The notes beneath the pieces were generated by a model. It was not told where the DNA came from, made no database searches, and worked only from the letters and a program-made list of their open reading frames with translations. From a virus, in IMG/VR virus record IMGVR_UViG_3300030107_001040, positions 37,656 to 101,655 of that record: a stretch of DNA of 64,000 bases; one strand, given 5' to 3'. Of the stretch, positions 24,711 to 31,211 are shown piece after piece (the first letter of the stretch is position 1; every line of letters begins with the position of its first letter). Position numbers and translations under genes: made by a program.

Positions 24711-24738
24711 TAAGGGACAGTACGACAAAGTGTCCACT

Positions 24739-24763
24739 AAATGCCCCATTAGGGGCATTTTTT
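24739..24763 (+). terminator. Rho-independent terminator
   Basis: ATGCCCC (24741-24747), loop ATTA, GGGGCAT (24752-24758), stem extended by A-T pairs, then T run. The sequence GTGTATATTATAAGAG directly after it looks like a new -10 region. Confidence 0.88.
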
Positions 24764-24765
24764 GT

Positions 24766-24777
24766 GTATATTATAAG
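24766..24777 (+). promoter_or_regulatory. Possible -10 region after the terminator
   Basis: GTATATTATAAG contains TATTAT and TATAAG, about 20 bases before the ATG at 24798. No -35 match. The same terminator-then--10 order occurs at 26074-26107. Confidence 0.4.
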
Positions 24778-24797
24778 AGTAAACAAAAGAGGACTTT

Positions 24798-25142
24798 ATG
24801 ACCACTTCCTTTCCTGATCTTCCAACACTATCACTTGACGCAAAAGTGGAGTTGTGGGTTTTGGATTTGGTAGACGCACTTGAAGCAAACTACGCAAGTC
24901 GCTATCCAGATTCATCATGCCCTGTAAAGTTTGAAACTAAGATAGGTAAAAAGTACATCAAGATTATTCAGGTTGATGGAGGTGTCCACGCATTTGTTGA
25001 CAAGAAAACTGGTGAGGTCTACAAACCAGCATCTTGGAAAGCACCAGCAAAGCACGTAAGGTATGATCTCAGGATCATCAACCAACGTCAAGAGTGTCTA
25101 GCACGTGCTGACTGGGCAGGTGGTTATCTTTATCTACGCTAG
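24798..25142 (+). CDS. Conserved phage protein, unknown function
   Basis: 114 residues; AGAGGAC upstream. The block GGVHAFVDKKTGEVYKPASW followed by KAPAKHVRYDLR is a pattern I recognise from many marine phages, without a known function. The end ADWAGGYLYLR fits a beta-rich small domain. It leads an operon running to the terminator at 26074. Confidence 0.65.
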   Translation: MTTSFPDLPTLSLDAKVELWVLDLVDALEANYASRYPDSSCPVKFETKIGKKYIKIIQVDGGVHAFVDKKTGEVYKPASWKAPAKHVRYDLRIINQRQECLARADWAGGYLYLR

Positions 25143-25154
25143 GAGGAAATCAAA

Positions 25155-25346
25155 ATGTCTTATCTTGAAGCAATCAGAGCACAACCTATGGATCAAATTG
25201 ATTTCCTACAGGAAGTATATGCAGACTATGTGGTCAAGCATAGACTACCTATGGTATCAGCAGATGAGCAGGATTTTCATCCTGAGCACACTGCATGGTT
25301 TCACAATTTCATTAAAGCATGGGATCATGCTCAGGAGGTATCATAA
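25155..25346 (+). CDS. Small protein, unknown function
   Basis: 63 residues; TAGGAGG about 10 bases upstream. Helical (MSYLEAIRAQPMDQIDFLQE), with His-rich FHPEHTAWFHNF. The stop overlaps the next start (TAATG). Confidence 0.55.
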   Translation: MSYLEAIRAQPMDQIDFLQEVYADYVVKHRLPMVSADEQDFHPEHTAWFHNFIKAWDHAQEVS

Positions 25347-25576
25347 TGCACCATTCTGAAACATTTGGACGCATATTCTGGGTTGATGAGGATTTTGAGT
25401 TTAGATCCTGTCCACAATACCTAGATGGAACTGGCGATTTTGATAATTCTGATTATGTATCAGAGTGGGATGACTGGGAAGGAGTGGATCTACAAAAACT
25501 CTTTGCCATTCATAAATCATGCGTTATTAACAAGGTTGAGCACGCAAATTCACTTACATTCAAGGAGGCACTCTAA
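25346..25576 (+). CDS. Small acidic protein, unknown function
   Basis: 76 residues from the ATG coupled to the previous stop, with CAGGAGG upstream; an earlier in-frame start has no such support. Acidic and Trp-rich in the middle (YVSEWDDWEGVDLQKLF). Confidence 0.55.
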   Translation: MHHSETFGRIFWVDEDFEFRSCPQYLDGTGDFDNSDYVSEWDDWEGVDLQKLFAIHKSCVINKVEHANSLTFKEAL

Positions 25577-25846
25577 ATGTCAAATCTACCTAAGAACGCA
25601 GCACAACTAGATGCGATCATTGAGCAGTATACAGATATTGTCCTTGAGCGCATGGATTACCAAGCACTTGAGCAGTATGTGTATGACTCTCTTATAGACT
25701 ATTATTCCAAAATGAGCAAGGTTGAACTAAAGGAGCATATCATAGAAATGGAAAATTCAGGATGTCCAGAAGATAACCTATGGGACGAACTCGCCGATAA
25801 TGTTAAAGATCTTGAAGATGCTATCCCGATTGACTATAATGGATGA
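25577..25846 (+). CDS. Small acidic helical protein, unknown function
   Basis: 89 residues, starting directly at the base after the previous stop, with CAAGGAGG upstream. Repeated helical segments (LDAIIEQYTDIVLERMDY, YSKMSKVELKEHIIEMEN). The general pattern is known from T4-like cyanophages; no function. Confidence 0.6.
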   Translation: MSNLPKNAAQLDAIIEQYTDIVLERMDYQALEQYVYDSLIDYYSKMSKVELKEHIIEMENSGCPEDNLWDELADNVKDLEDAIPIDYNG

Positions 25847-25885
25847 TATACTACTAGAAGGAACCAACCTAATGAGGACATCCAA

Positions 25886-26059
25886 ATGACCGTCACCAGA
25901 GTCAAAACCGATCATCACGTGATTGACTTCAGATCTAAGAAACTATACAAAGAGGTTCTGAAGGACTGCCGAGATCTAGGAATTTCACTTGACTACTACT
26001 TCTTTGAGTTTGAACTGGAGGCAGATGACCTACCAGAAGACGAGATAGATGACGATTGA
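25886..26059 (+). CDS. Small acidic protein, unknown function
   Basis: 57 residues; GAGGA about 8 bases upstream of the ATG. MTVTRVKTDHHVIDFRSKKL, then a long acidic tail (EADDLPEDEIDDD). Followed 15 bases later by a strong terminator. Confidence 0.5.
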   Translation: MTVTRVKTDHHVIDFRSKKLYKEVLKDCRDLGISLDYYFFEFELEADDLPEDEIDDD

Positions 26060-26073
26060 AGTACTGTCACACT

Positions 26074-26096
26074 AAACCCCCATTAGGGGGTTTTTT
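26074..26096 (+). terminator. Rho-independent terminator
   Basis: AAACCCCC (26074-26081), loop ATTA, GGGGGTTT (26086-26093), T run. Near copy of the terminator at 24739 in form and loop. Confidence 0.88.
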
Positions 26097-26097
26097 A

Positions 26098-26107
26098 TGT
26101 GTATAAT
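26098..26107 (+). promoter_or_regulatory. -10 promoter element after the terminator
   Basis: TGTGTATAAT, with a perfect TATAAT at 26102-26107, 25 bases before the ATG at 26132. No -35 match in the hairpin. Confidence 0.5.
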
Positions 26108-26131
26108 GAGTATAACAAACAAAGAGACCTT

Positions 26132-26350
26132 ATGAACAAAACTCAAACCATTATCAACAGAATACTACAGGTTGAGAATTTCCAAAATGTTGCCTGTGTA
26201 TGTGCTAACTGGGAAGAGTTTGTTCAGGAGTTGAGCGAGTGGGGTGTTACAGGATGTGCCAAAATAGAATTTGATGATCCTGAACTAGACATCCCAACAC
26301 TTGACAAATTTATGGTCACTGAAAATGGATATATCAGGGAGGTTGCTTAA
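26132..26350 (+). CDS. Small protein, unknown function
   Basis: 72 residues from ATG (MNKTQTIINRILQVENFQNV); the longer frame starts inside the promoter and is rejected. AGAGACC upstream. Two Cys close together (VACVCANW). It abuts the next gene without a gap. Confidence 0.55.
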   Translation: MNKTQTIINRILQVENFQNVACVCANWEEFVQELSEWGVTGCAKIEFDDPELDIPTLDKFMVTENGYIREVA

Positions 26351-26584
26351 ATGAACAGTCTTAAAGAATTTGTTGACTATGTTGCGTCATTCTACCTACC
26401 TAGTCACCCTGACGTGTTATACCCTATAGAGGGATTAACAGAACAGAGAATTTATGATGCTTTCTACGTTTATAAGCATAGACTGTTGAAAGCAGCAAAT
26501 AACCCTAATAATAATTTTACTTGGGGTTATGGCGACAGTTTAGACAGAGAGCGAGTAAGGGACATCATTTTAGAGACAGTATAG
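26351..26584 (+). CDS. Small protein, unknown function
   Basis: 77 residues; CAGGGAGG about 9 bases upstream. MNSLKEFVDYVASFYLPSHP, later FTWGYGDSLDRERVRDIILE. No motif recognised. Last gene before a new promoter. Confidence 0.55.
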   Translation: MNSLKEFVDYVASFYLPSHPDVLYPIEGLTEQRIYDAFYVYKHRLLKAANNPNNNFTWGYGDSLDRERVRDIILETV

Positions 26585-26602
26585 AAACTGCCACAAGACC
26601 GC

Positions 26603-26640
26603 TTGATTTTTCCCTAAATCTATGCTATGCTTAAAGCATA
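26603..26640 (+). promoter_or_regulatory. Sigma70-like promoter with inverted repeat
   Basis: TTGATT (26603-26608), 17-base spacer, TATGCT (26626-26631). The -10 is one arm of a perfect inverted repeat TATGCT-TAA-AGCATA (26626-26640), a possible operator. The next ATG is at 26695. Confidence 0.5.
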
Positions 26641-26694
26641 AAGGATGAGGAAAGAAACCAAGTCCAAACAGCACAAACATTCAATTTCAAAATT

Positions 26695-27003
26695 ATGTCA
26701 ATTTCAACTAAATCTCTATTTTCCCAGTCCATTAACCTATGTGATGACTATCTAGGTTTTGAGTGGACTCGTGGTGTTACCACTAATCTATTTGATGTAT
26801 ATCGTAGAGAAAACGACCTAGATCCAAATCTAGCGATCTACCATTACGGAAATGACCGCTTTGAGGTCAGAACTATGGTCTATACAGACAATGGTTGCAT
26901 TATCGGAGATCAAATAGATCTCGGTACTTTTGATAATATCTCAGATGCAGAGGACTGCGCCGAGGATTATCTAAAGGATCTACTACTAGATCTAGGAGTG
27001 TGA
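26695..27003 (+). CDS. Small acidic protein, unknown function
   Basis: 102 residues. MSISTKSLFSQSINLCDDYL; central YHYGNDRFEVRTMVYTDNG; acidic C-terminus with ISDAEDCAEDYLKDLLLD. No ribosome binding site of note. Not recognised. Confidence 0.55.
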   Translation: MSISTKSLFSQSINLCDDYLGFEWTRGVTTNLFDVYRRENDLDPNLAIYHYGNDRFEVRTMVYTDNGCIIGDQIDLGTFDNISDAEDCAEDYLKDLLLDLGV

Positions 27004-27007
27004 TTCA

Positions 27008-27169
27008 ATGAGATACTCAGTTCATTGCCCATCCGCACCATTTGAGAACACCTCATTTATTAACCTTGACGACTGTTGGGGTTTATGCCTAGATTTATCC
27101 GAAGAATACGGATATGCTGAGGTTAGATATGGTGCTTGTGTTCTCGGTTCCTATACTAATGGAGGTTAA
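27008..27169 (+). CDS. Small cysteine-containing protein, unknown function
   Basis: 53 residues with four Cys (VHCPSA, DDCWGLCLDL, YGACVLG). Starts four bases after the previous stop. It ends in Gly-Gly, encoded by the GGAGGT that also serves as ribosome binding site for the next gene. Confidence 0.45.
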   Translation: MRYSVHCPSAPFENTSFINLDDCWGLCLDLSEEYGYAEVRYGACVLGSYTNGG

Positions 27170-27171
27170 TT

Positions 27172-27300
27172 ATGTCTTGCTTGCAAAATGAAATCATTCT
27201 TGAGAACATCTATGAGGAACTTGCTGAAGAGTTTCCTACACTAACTCAAGACGAATTAGAGTCACTAACTTATCAGAAATTTGAGGATCTATGCCAATAG
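27172..27300 (+). CDS. Small acidic peptide, unknown function
   Basis: 42 residues, GGAGG six bases upstream of the ATG. MSCLQNEIILENIYEELAEE, entirely helical and acidic. Confidence 0.45.
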   Translation: MSCLQNEIILENIYEELAEEFPTLTQDELESLTYQKFEDLCQ

Positions 27301-27345
27301 GTTCTCATTTTTTCTACCTTAATCATTCTTTCTAAATTAACAACA

Positions 27346-27489
27346 ATGCCAAGAACTATTGACCTCTATGATGTATTCACACCAGATGAATTAGATCAGG
27401 TTACTAACATTTACCTAGAAGCACTTGCTAGGTCTAAAGGTATAGAACCCGAAGTATTTGAAATAGTAACTAACATTATCGTGGAGTAA
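27346..27489 (+). CDS. Small acidic peptide, unknown function
   Basis: 47 residues. MPRTIDLYDVFTPDELDQVT; helical. Separated from the preceding gene by 45 bases of T-rich DNA (TTCTCATTTTTTCT) with no hairpin. Confidence 0.4.
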   Translation: MPRTIDLYDVFTPDELDQVTNIYLEALARSKGIEPEVFEIVTNIIVE

Positions 27490-27533
27490 TTAATCATGTT
27501 TGTGGTTAGCGAGCGCCTGGAATTTAGGGTGCC

Positions 27534-27773
27534 ATGAGTATACATTTTCAACTAATTCCTTGGAACATGATAACAACTGCCATTGACACATTACAGCACA
27601 TGGAAGATAACAAACCAACCATGACTTACGAAGAATTGTTAATACAATTACTTCAACAATCTCCAGACAAACTTTCACAAACGGTCACCATTTATGACAA
27701 AGATACAGATGAACAAATCCGAGCAGATTCGTCACTATTTGACAACAACGGAAAATTATTCATCAAGATATAG
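27534..27773 (+). CDS. Small protein, unknown function
   Basis: 79 residues. The second half TYEELLIQLLQQSPDKLSQT then VTIYDKDTDEQI resembles small beta-alpha phage proteins, but no family is recognised. Its last 65 bases are overlapped by the next ORF in another frame. Confidence 0.5.
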   Translation: MSIHFQLIPWNMITTAIDTLQHMEDNKPTMTYEELLIQLLQQSPDKLSQTVTIYDKDTDEQIRADSSLFDNNGKLFIKI

Positions 27774-27858
27774 TACATCTTGTTGGGAAGAATCTATGAC
27801 AGGTGATGAATACTTAGACTACCTAGATAGAAGAGAAGCAGAAAAGAATGGTTGGTAA
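27709..27858 (+). CDS. Possible small protein overlapping the previous gene
   Basis: 49 residues from ATG 27709. A shorter start at 27796 would give MTGDEYLDYLDRREAEKNGW. The stop is coupled to the next gene by TAATG, which supports the 3' half. The upstream half overlaps the previous gene. Confidence 0.35.
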   Translation: MNKSEQIRHYLTTTENYSSRYSTSCWEESMTGDEYLDYLDRREAEKNGW

Positions 27859-28082
27859 TGTGTATTGAAAAGTATAACTTTATCAGAGGCGAATCCATTA
27901 CACTAAATGATGATAATGGATGGGTCAATTTCATCTCTAATGAATACATTACCATGACAACAAATAGATGGAAAGATGATAATTATATGACTGGATATAG
28001 AGAGACTAATTTATTAGTTTATCCAACAGATTTCAAAAACATTATATTCAATGATAGGAAGATTAATGAAGAAAAGTGTTAG
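27858..28082 (+). CDS. Small protein, unknown function
   Basis: 74 residues from the coupled ATG. MCIEKYNFIRGESITLNDDN, then aromatic-rich NRWKDDNYMTGYRETNLLVY. Not recognised. Confidence 0.5.
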   Translation: MCIEKYNFIRGESITLNDDNGWVNFISNEYITMTTNRWKDDNYMTGYRETNLLVYPTDFKNIIFNDRKINEEKC

Positions 28083-28135
28083 TTCCGCAGAACAGATTAA
28101 CTACGTGTTTATAACATTTAAGGAGTTAATCATTA

Positions 28136-28207
28136 TGCAATGGGAATACATTAGAAAGCATAGATTATGGACAGTTATTAACACCTCTGTGGAAAACTTA
28201 GACTGAA
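28136..28207 (+). CDS. Possible 23-residue peptide
   Basis: MQWEYIRKHRLWTVINTSVE..., preceded by AAGGAG about 9 bases before the ATG. Very short; called only because of its ribosome binding site. Confidence 0.25.
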
Positions 28208-28337
28208 TTGTTGAAAACAATTAAATGGTAATTTAAATAGGTTTGTGTGTTTTATAGAGAGATTAATTGTCTCCGTTAATTGTAGTCTTAGCACACGTAT
28301 TACCGATTCGTCAATATTACTAAACACATTGCAATAA

Positions 28338-28366
28338 TTGACAAAAATGTCATATTGGACTATAAT
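28338..28366 (+). promoter_or_regulatory. Consensus sigma70 promoter with inverted repeat
   Basis: TTGACA (28338-28343), 17-base spacer, TATAAT (28361-28366): a perfect match. The inverted repeat TGACA-AAAA-TGTCA (28339-28352) overlaps the -35 and could be a repressor or activator site. The next ATG is at 28397. Confidence 0.8.
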
Positions 28367-28396
28367 ACAACTTAGAGATCTTTACACATTCTCGCA

Positions 28397-28594
28397 ATGA
28401 TTCTTCCAGGAAAGTATCAACAACTCCATGAGAGTTTTCCACAACTTAACAACAATGACATGATAGATTACTGTCAATTCTTGTTAGATACGGAACAACA
28501 TGTGGAAAACGTTGATACTAACCGTATGTGCAATTATTTACTATTAGAAGGATTATTGTATCACGTGCCTATAAACAATGAGGTGCCAATATGA
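28397..28594 (+). CDS. Small acidic protein, unknown function
   Basis: 65 residues. MILPGKYQQLHESFPQLNNN; helical, two Cys (DYCQFL, RMCNYLL). First gene after a consensus early promoter, so probably expressed immediately after infection. Overlaps the next gene by 4 bases. Confidence 0.55.
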   Translation: MILPGKYQQLHESFPQLNNNDMIDYCQFLLDTEQHVENVDTNRMCNYLLLEGLLYHVPINNEVPI

Positions 28595-28779
28595 TCTACA
28601 TTCTTTATAACAATAGAGAGGAGATTGAAGGCGAATTTAGTACAATAACTGATCTTGAATTGTATGTAGATACTGTTAGAGAATTGCGTAATGAAAGGTA
28701 TCCTAATACCCCACGATTATCATGCTTTGATTATATCAAATCAATTGGATGGTTCTTAACAATTAAGGATGGCAATTAG
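28591..28779 (+). CDS. Small protein, unknown function
   Basis: 62 residues. MIYILYNNREEIEGEFSTIT then LELYVDTVRELRNERYP; alpha/beta pattern. Co-translated with the gene before it (ATGA). Confidence 0.5.
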   Translation: MIYILYNNREEIEGEFSTITDLELYVDTVRELRNERYPNTPRLSCFDYIKSIGWFLTIKDGN

Positions 28780-28796
28780 GAAAACTTAATGATAAC

Positions 28797-28825
28797 TTGA
28801 CAAACAAATTAATGTATGCTATAGT
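28797..28825 (+). promoter_or_regulatory. Sigma70-like promoter
   Basis: TTGACA (28797-28802), 17-base spacer ending in TATGC, TATAGT (28820-28825). The next ATG is at 28853. Confidence 0.75.
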
Positions 28826-28852
28826 ATAAACATAATCAAGGAATTAATTCCA

Positions 28853-29077
28853 ATGAAACTTAATCCAATTGCCGCTAATCAGAACGAAGTTGTTCTTAAC
28901 AATGGAGACACAATCTTCTTCAGTTATAAAACACCAGTTGCAGCATATTTGCAAGAGAAAGGTTACATTAGGACTGAAAAGTTCTGGTCAGTAACAACAT
29001 CTAGGCACATAAATAAGTGGTTAAATGGTACTAATGCAACTGAATTACCACAGGAAGTATTCAACGAGTTAGTGTAA
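28853..29077 (+). CDS. Conserved small phage protein, unknown function
   Basis: 74 residues. The block GDTIFFSYKTPVAAYLQEKG followed by FWSVTTSRHINKWL is one I associate with many phages and plasmids, without known function. AAGGAAT upstream of the ATG. It has its own strong promoter. Confidence 0.6.
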   Translation: MKLNPIAANQNEVVLNNGDTIFFSYKTPVAAYLQEKGYIRTEKFWSVTTSRHINKWLNGTNATELPQEVFNELV

Positions 29078-29276
29078 TTACATGCACTAAGTAACAACCA
29101 AGACAGTTGATTGCTCAATAAAGTATAAAGAAAGACCCCCAAATCGCAGTCATATCGGGGGTTCTCGGTCTTGGTGCGGCCCCTATATTAAAAAAGATAG
29201 AGACCCTAACCTACAAAGGTTCCCAAACGCTAGTGATATATAAAAAATAATAAAAAAAATTCCCAAGGAAAAAAAG
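29078..29276 (+). other. Noncoding stretch with stem-loop potential
   Basis: About 200 bases. CCCCC (29136-29140) can pair with GGGGG (29157-29161), and AAGACC (29132-29137) can pair with GGTCTT (29167-29172), giving overlapping alternative stems. The rest is A-rich up to the next gene. A terminator is possible but there is no T run directly after the stems. Confidence 0.4.
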
Positions 29277-29495
29277 ATGACTCCTAAGTTTTCACAGACC
29301 CATCAAGATGATAGAGTGTGGGCGTTAGAGAGATTGATAAGATATGAAGGACATCTAGACCCTAGGATGTATGAGTGTGCTCAATTAAACTCTGAGCAGA
29401 GGGATAACAAAGATTGTGAAACTCTATATAAGTTGTGGGAGGACTGGAAGAAGCGTATACCAGCGAATCCTCACAGTCAATTAAATCGGTTATGA
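29277..29495 (+). CDS. Small protein, unknown function
   Basis: 72 residues. MTPKFSQTHQDDRVWALERL, LYKLWEDWKKRIPAN; helical and basic at the C-terminus. CAAGGAAAAAAAG precedes the ATG. Confidence 0.5.
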   Translation: MTPKFSQTHQDDRVWALERLIRYEGHLDPRMYECAQLNSEQRDNKDCETLYKLWEDWKKRIPANPHSQLNRL

Positions 29496-29499
29496 CAAC

Positions 29500-29661
29500 A
29501 TGAGCAAGAGATTCACAACTACATTAGACGAGGATGATTATGGCGATTTAATACTTACTATCCCGTATGATGTTTGTGAAGAACTGGGTTGGGATACAAG
29601 TACAGAATTGCAATATGACGTTGGTGAAGATAATTTTACGTTAAAGAAATCAGAAGAATAA
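29500..29661 (+). CDS. AbrB-like small protein
   Basis: 53 residues. The core LILTIPYDVCEELGWDTSTE followed by LQYDVGEDNFTLKK has the order of a swapped-hairpin AbrB/MazE-type domain (strand, I-P-x-x-x-x-x-x-L-G-W, strand). Such proteins are DNA-binding transition regulators or antitoxins; no toxin gene is next to it. Moderate fold call, function inferred. Confidence 0.45.
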   Translation: MSKRFTTTLDEDDYGDLILTIPYDVCEELGWDTSTELQYDVGEDNFTLKKSEE

Positions 29662-29709
29662 TTGTTACTGATACTCGTTCTCAATAGCGTAGTATTTTTA
29701 TCATTAAGG

Positions 29710-29720
29710 TGTGCTATATA
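29710..29720 (+). promoter_or_regulatory. Extended -10 promoter (TGTGCTATATA)
   Basis: TATATA (29715-29720) preceded by TGTGC, 20 bases before the ferredoxin ATG. No clear -35. Same TGCTATAnn family as at 13866 and 28815. Confidence 0.4.
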
Positions 29721-29740
29721 CAACAGTTGGGTAAACTATT

Positions 29741-30031
29741 ATGGCATATTCAGTAACGTTAATTGATACAGAAGGAGCATCTACTACCTTTGACTGCGGA
29801 CCAGATGAATACATACTGGATAAGGCAGAAGAGGAAGGGGTAGACGCTCCTTATTCATGTAGGGCTGGTGCATGTAGCACTTGTTGTGGTAGAATAGTAG
29901 AAGGTTCCGTTAACCAAGAGGAACAGTCTTTTCTAGATGATGACCAGATGAGTGAAGGATTTGTGCTAACATGCGTTGCATACCCAACCTCAGATGTTAC
30001 AATACAACTAGGAGAGGAGGAAAACTTATAA
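29741..30031 (+). CDS. petF: Plant-type 2Fe-2S ferredoxin
   Basis: 96 residues, full length. Cluster ligands C40, C45, C48 ([11 protein letters not shown]) and C78 (VLTCVAYP) are all present; the acidic surface typical of photosynthetic ferredoxins is retained. In cyanobacteria this protein carries electrons from photosystem I to reductases such as FNR and phycobilin oxidoreductases. Phage copies are known in T4-like cyanophages, where they are thought to redirect photosynthetic electrons during infection. It has its own extended -10 promoter, suggesting early or middle expression. Confidence 0.95.
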   Translation: MAYSVTLIDTEGASTTFDCGPDEYILDKAEEEGVDAPYSCRAGACSTCCGRIVEGSVNQEEQSFLDDDQMSEGFVLTCVAYPTSDVTIQLGEEENL

Positions 30032-30042
30032 GGATGTTACAC

Positions 30043-30294
30043 ATGAGAGAACAATTAATTAAAGCAGTACTTGCTCATGCAAATGGCGAGATACAGAAAC
30101 ACAAGGCAAACGTTGAAGTTTACTTGGAGCACCCAATGGGGATCGGAGAGCACTCTGATATTACAGAAGCTATTGGTGTAGAGATTGATAAGATCGCAAG
30201 ATATCACGATCAAGTAGAAGTATTACAAAAATACTTTATGAAAGGATCAGTTGCTTCTGCTTATCAAACTCAGGTAGGAACCACGTCACTCTAA
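30043..30294 (+). CDS. Conserved small cyanophage protein, unknown function
   Basis: 83 residues from ATG 30043 (MREQLIKAVLAHANGEIQKH), with AAGGA 6 bases upstream; the ATG at 30034 is an alternative. Central NVEVYLEHPMGIGEHSDI. It is helical and follows the ferredoxin by 11 bases, a neighbour relation I have seen in cyanophages. The stop overlaps the next start (TAATG). Confidence 0.6.
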   Translation: MREQLIKAVLAHANGEIQKHKANVEVYLEHPMGIGEHSDITEAIGVEIDKIARYHDQVEVLQKYFMKGSVASAYQTQVGTTSL

Positions 30295-30473
30295 TGAACT
30301 GGAATCCTAGTGAAGAAATACCAAAATTCCCTATGGAATACAAGAAAATGATGAAAGGAAACCTAACTGAGCGTCAAATAGCAATATTAGACGGATCTGA
30401 ACTTAAATCCCATGAAGGAATGCTCTTTGGTGGGATGTATTCTGACTGGAAACATCAGAGGGGGTTCTCATGA
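30294..30473 (+). CDS. Small protein, unknown function
   Basis: 59 residues. MNWNPSEEIPKFPMEYKKMM, LTERQIAILDGSELKSHEG; basic and Met-rich. Overlaps its neighbours on both sides by 1 and 4 bases. Confidence 0.5.
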   Translation: MNWNPSEEIPKFPMEYKKMMKGNLTERQIAILDGSELKSHEGMLFGGMYSDWKHQRGFS

Positions 30474-30643
30474 CCTCCCAAGAAGACCAGTTTGAAGGCA
30501 TGGATAGAGGAGAATTGATCTCCGAACTGCTTCAAATCACTGCCTACCTAGGTGGTGAGATGCAAAGAACCACTACATTGAATAGTACAGGACGTTCTTC
30601 CGAGAAAATTATCATAGAATATGATGTCAAACAAAAAGATTGA
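30470..30643 (+). CDS. Small acidic protein, unknown function
   Basis: 57 residues. MTSQEDQFEGMDRGELISEL, helical N-terminus then a strand (SEKIIIEYDVKQKD). GAGGGGG lies just upstream of the ATG. Overlaps the next gene by about 20 bases. Confidence 0.5.
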   Translation: MTSQEDQFEGMDRGELISELLQITAYLGGEMQRTTTLNSTGRSSEKIIIEYDVKQKD

Positions 30644-30815
30644 CCCAGTTCAGGATAATATAGAGGCACATGAAGCCATAAACATGTGTCTTTCTACCGT
30701 GGGCGAGCGTTTATCCACATTAGAGGAGTATATTCAGAACAATCAGCTAGTACAAGCTGAGATTCTTAAGAAATTTGACGAAAGATTGAGCAATTTAGAG
30801 CAAAAGATGCTATAA
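30624..30815 (+). CDS. Small coiled-coil protein
   Basis: 63 residues from the second of two adjacent ATG codons. Heptad pattern in NMCLSTVGERLSTLEEYIQN and ILKKFDERLSNLEQK suggests a coiled coil. Function unknown. Confidence 0.5.
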   Translation: MSNKKIDPVQDNIEAHEAINMCLSTVGERLSTLEEYIQNNQLVQAEILKKFDERLSNLEQKML

Positions 30816-30816
30816 T
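30807..30816 (+). promoter_or_regulatory. Extended -10 promoter (TGCTATAAT)
   Basis: A perfect TATAAT (30811-30816) with TGC directly before it, 48 bases before the ATG at 30864. TTGAGC lies 19 bases upstream, which is too far for a good -35. Confidence 0.5.
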
Positions 30817-30863
30817 TAGCGTCGTCGCGCCGCGATCCACACTATACAAGAGGTTTTGATACT

Positions 30864-31007
30864 ATGGCTGTTAAAAAAAGTCTAACTGGGGGTGAATATA
30901 TTGAAGCAAGACCCAAAAAGACTCGTCAAGGAGAAGGAAAGCACACAAAAGTTGCGGCAACATCACGGAATAAGGCAAAAAAACGATATAGAGGACAAGG
31001 AAGGTAA
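30864..31007 (+). CDS. Small very basic protein conserved in cyanophages
   Basis: 47 residues: MAVKKSLTGGEYIEARPKKT and RQGEGKHTKVAATSRNKAKK, ending RYRGQGR. The charge suggests nucleic-acid binding. I recognise the pattern as a near-universal small gene of T4-like cyanophages with unknown role. Confidence 0.6.
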   Translation: MAVKKSLTGGEYIEARPKKTRQGEGKHTKVAATSRNKAKKRYRGQGR

Positions 31008-31211
31008 ATGTTTAACCTAAAAAAGATAAAAGAAAGACGTGAAAAGCAAAAAAAGTATATTAGAGACGAAATAAAGTCCATTGTTAAGGAAGCAATGGAC
31101 GAATGGGCGGGAAATTGTGAATATCTTACTACACAAACTGATAAGGAGGCTAGATACTATTGTTCCAAAGCAGATTGTGAAGGAGTAAGATTTAATGACA
31201 AAGGAACCTGA
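31008..31211 (+). CDS. Small basic protein, unknown function
   Basis: 67 residues, starting at the base after the previous stop, with CAAGGAAGG upstream. MFNLKKIKERREKQKKYIRD is a long charged helix. Three Cys follow (GNCEYL, YYCSKADC). Overlaps the next gene by 17 bases. Confidence 0.5.
   Translation: MFNLKKIKERREKQKKYIRDEIKSIVKEAMDEWAGNCEYLTTQTDKEARYYCSKADCEGVRFNDKGT

Larger units (their letters stand above)
28083..28396 (+). other. Mostly noncoding stretch before an early promoter
   Basis: About 310 bases. It holds one possible 23-codon ORF (28136-28207) with an AAGGAG, a TTAAATAGG late-like box near 28235, and at its end a perfect early promoter. No strong hairpin or tRNA seen. Confidence 0.4.

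Noticed and set aside
23406-29276. tRNA genes in the gaps between small genes
   Set aside because: No cloverleaf with acceptor stem, anticodon arm and GGTTCRA-type T loop could be drawn. GGGGTTCAGGTG near 23534 looked like a T arm but has no partners.
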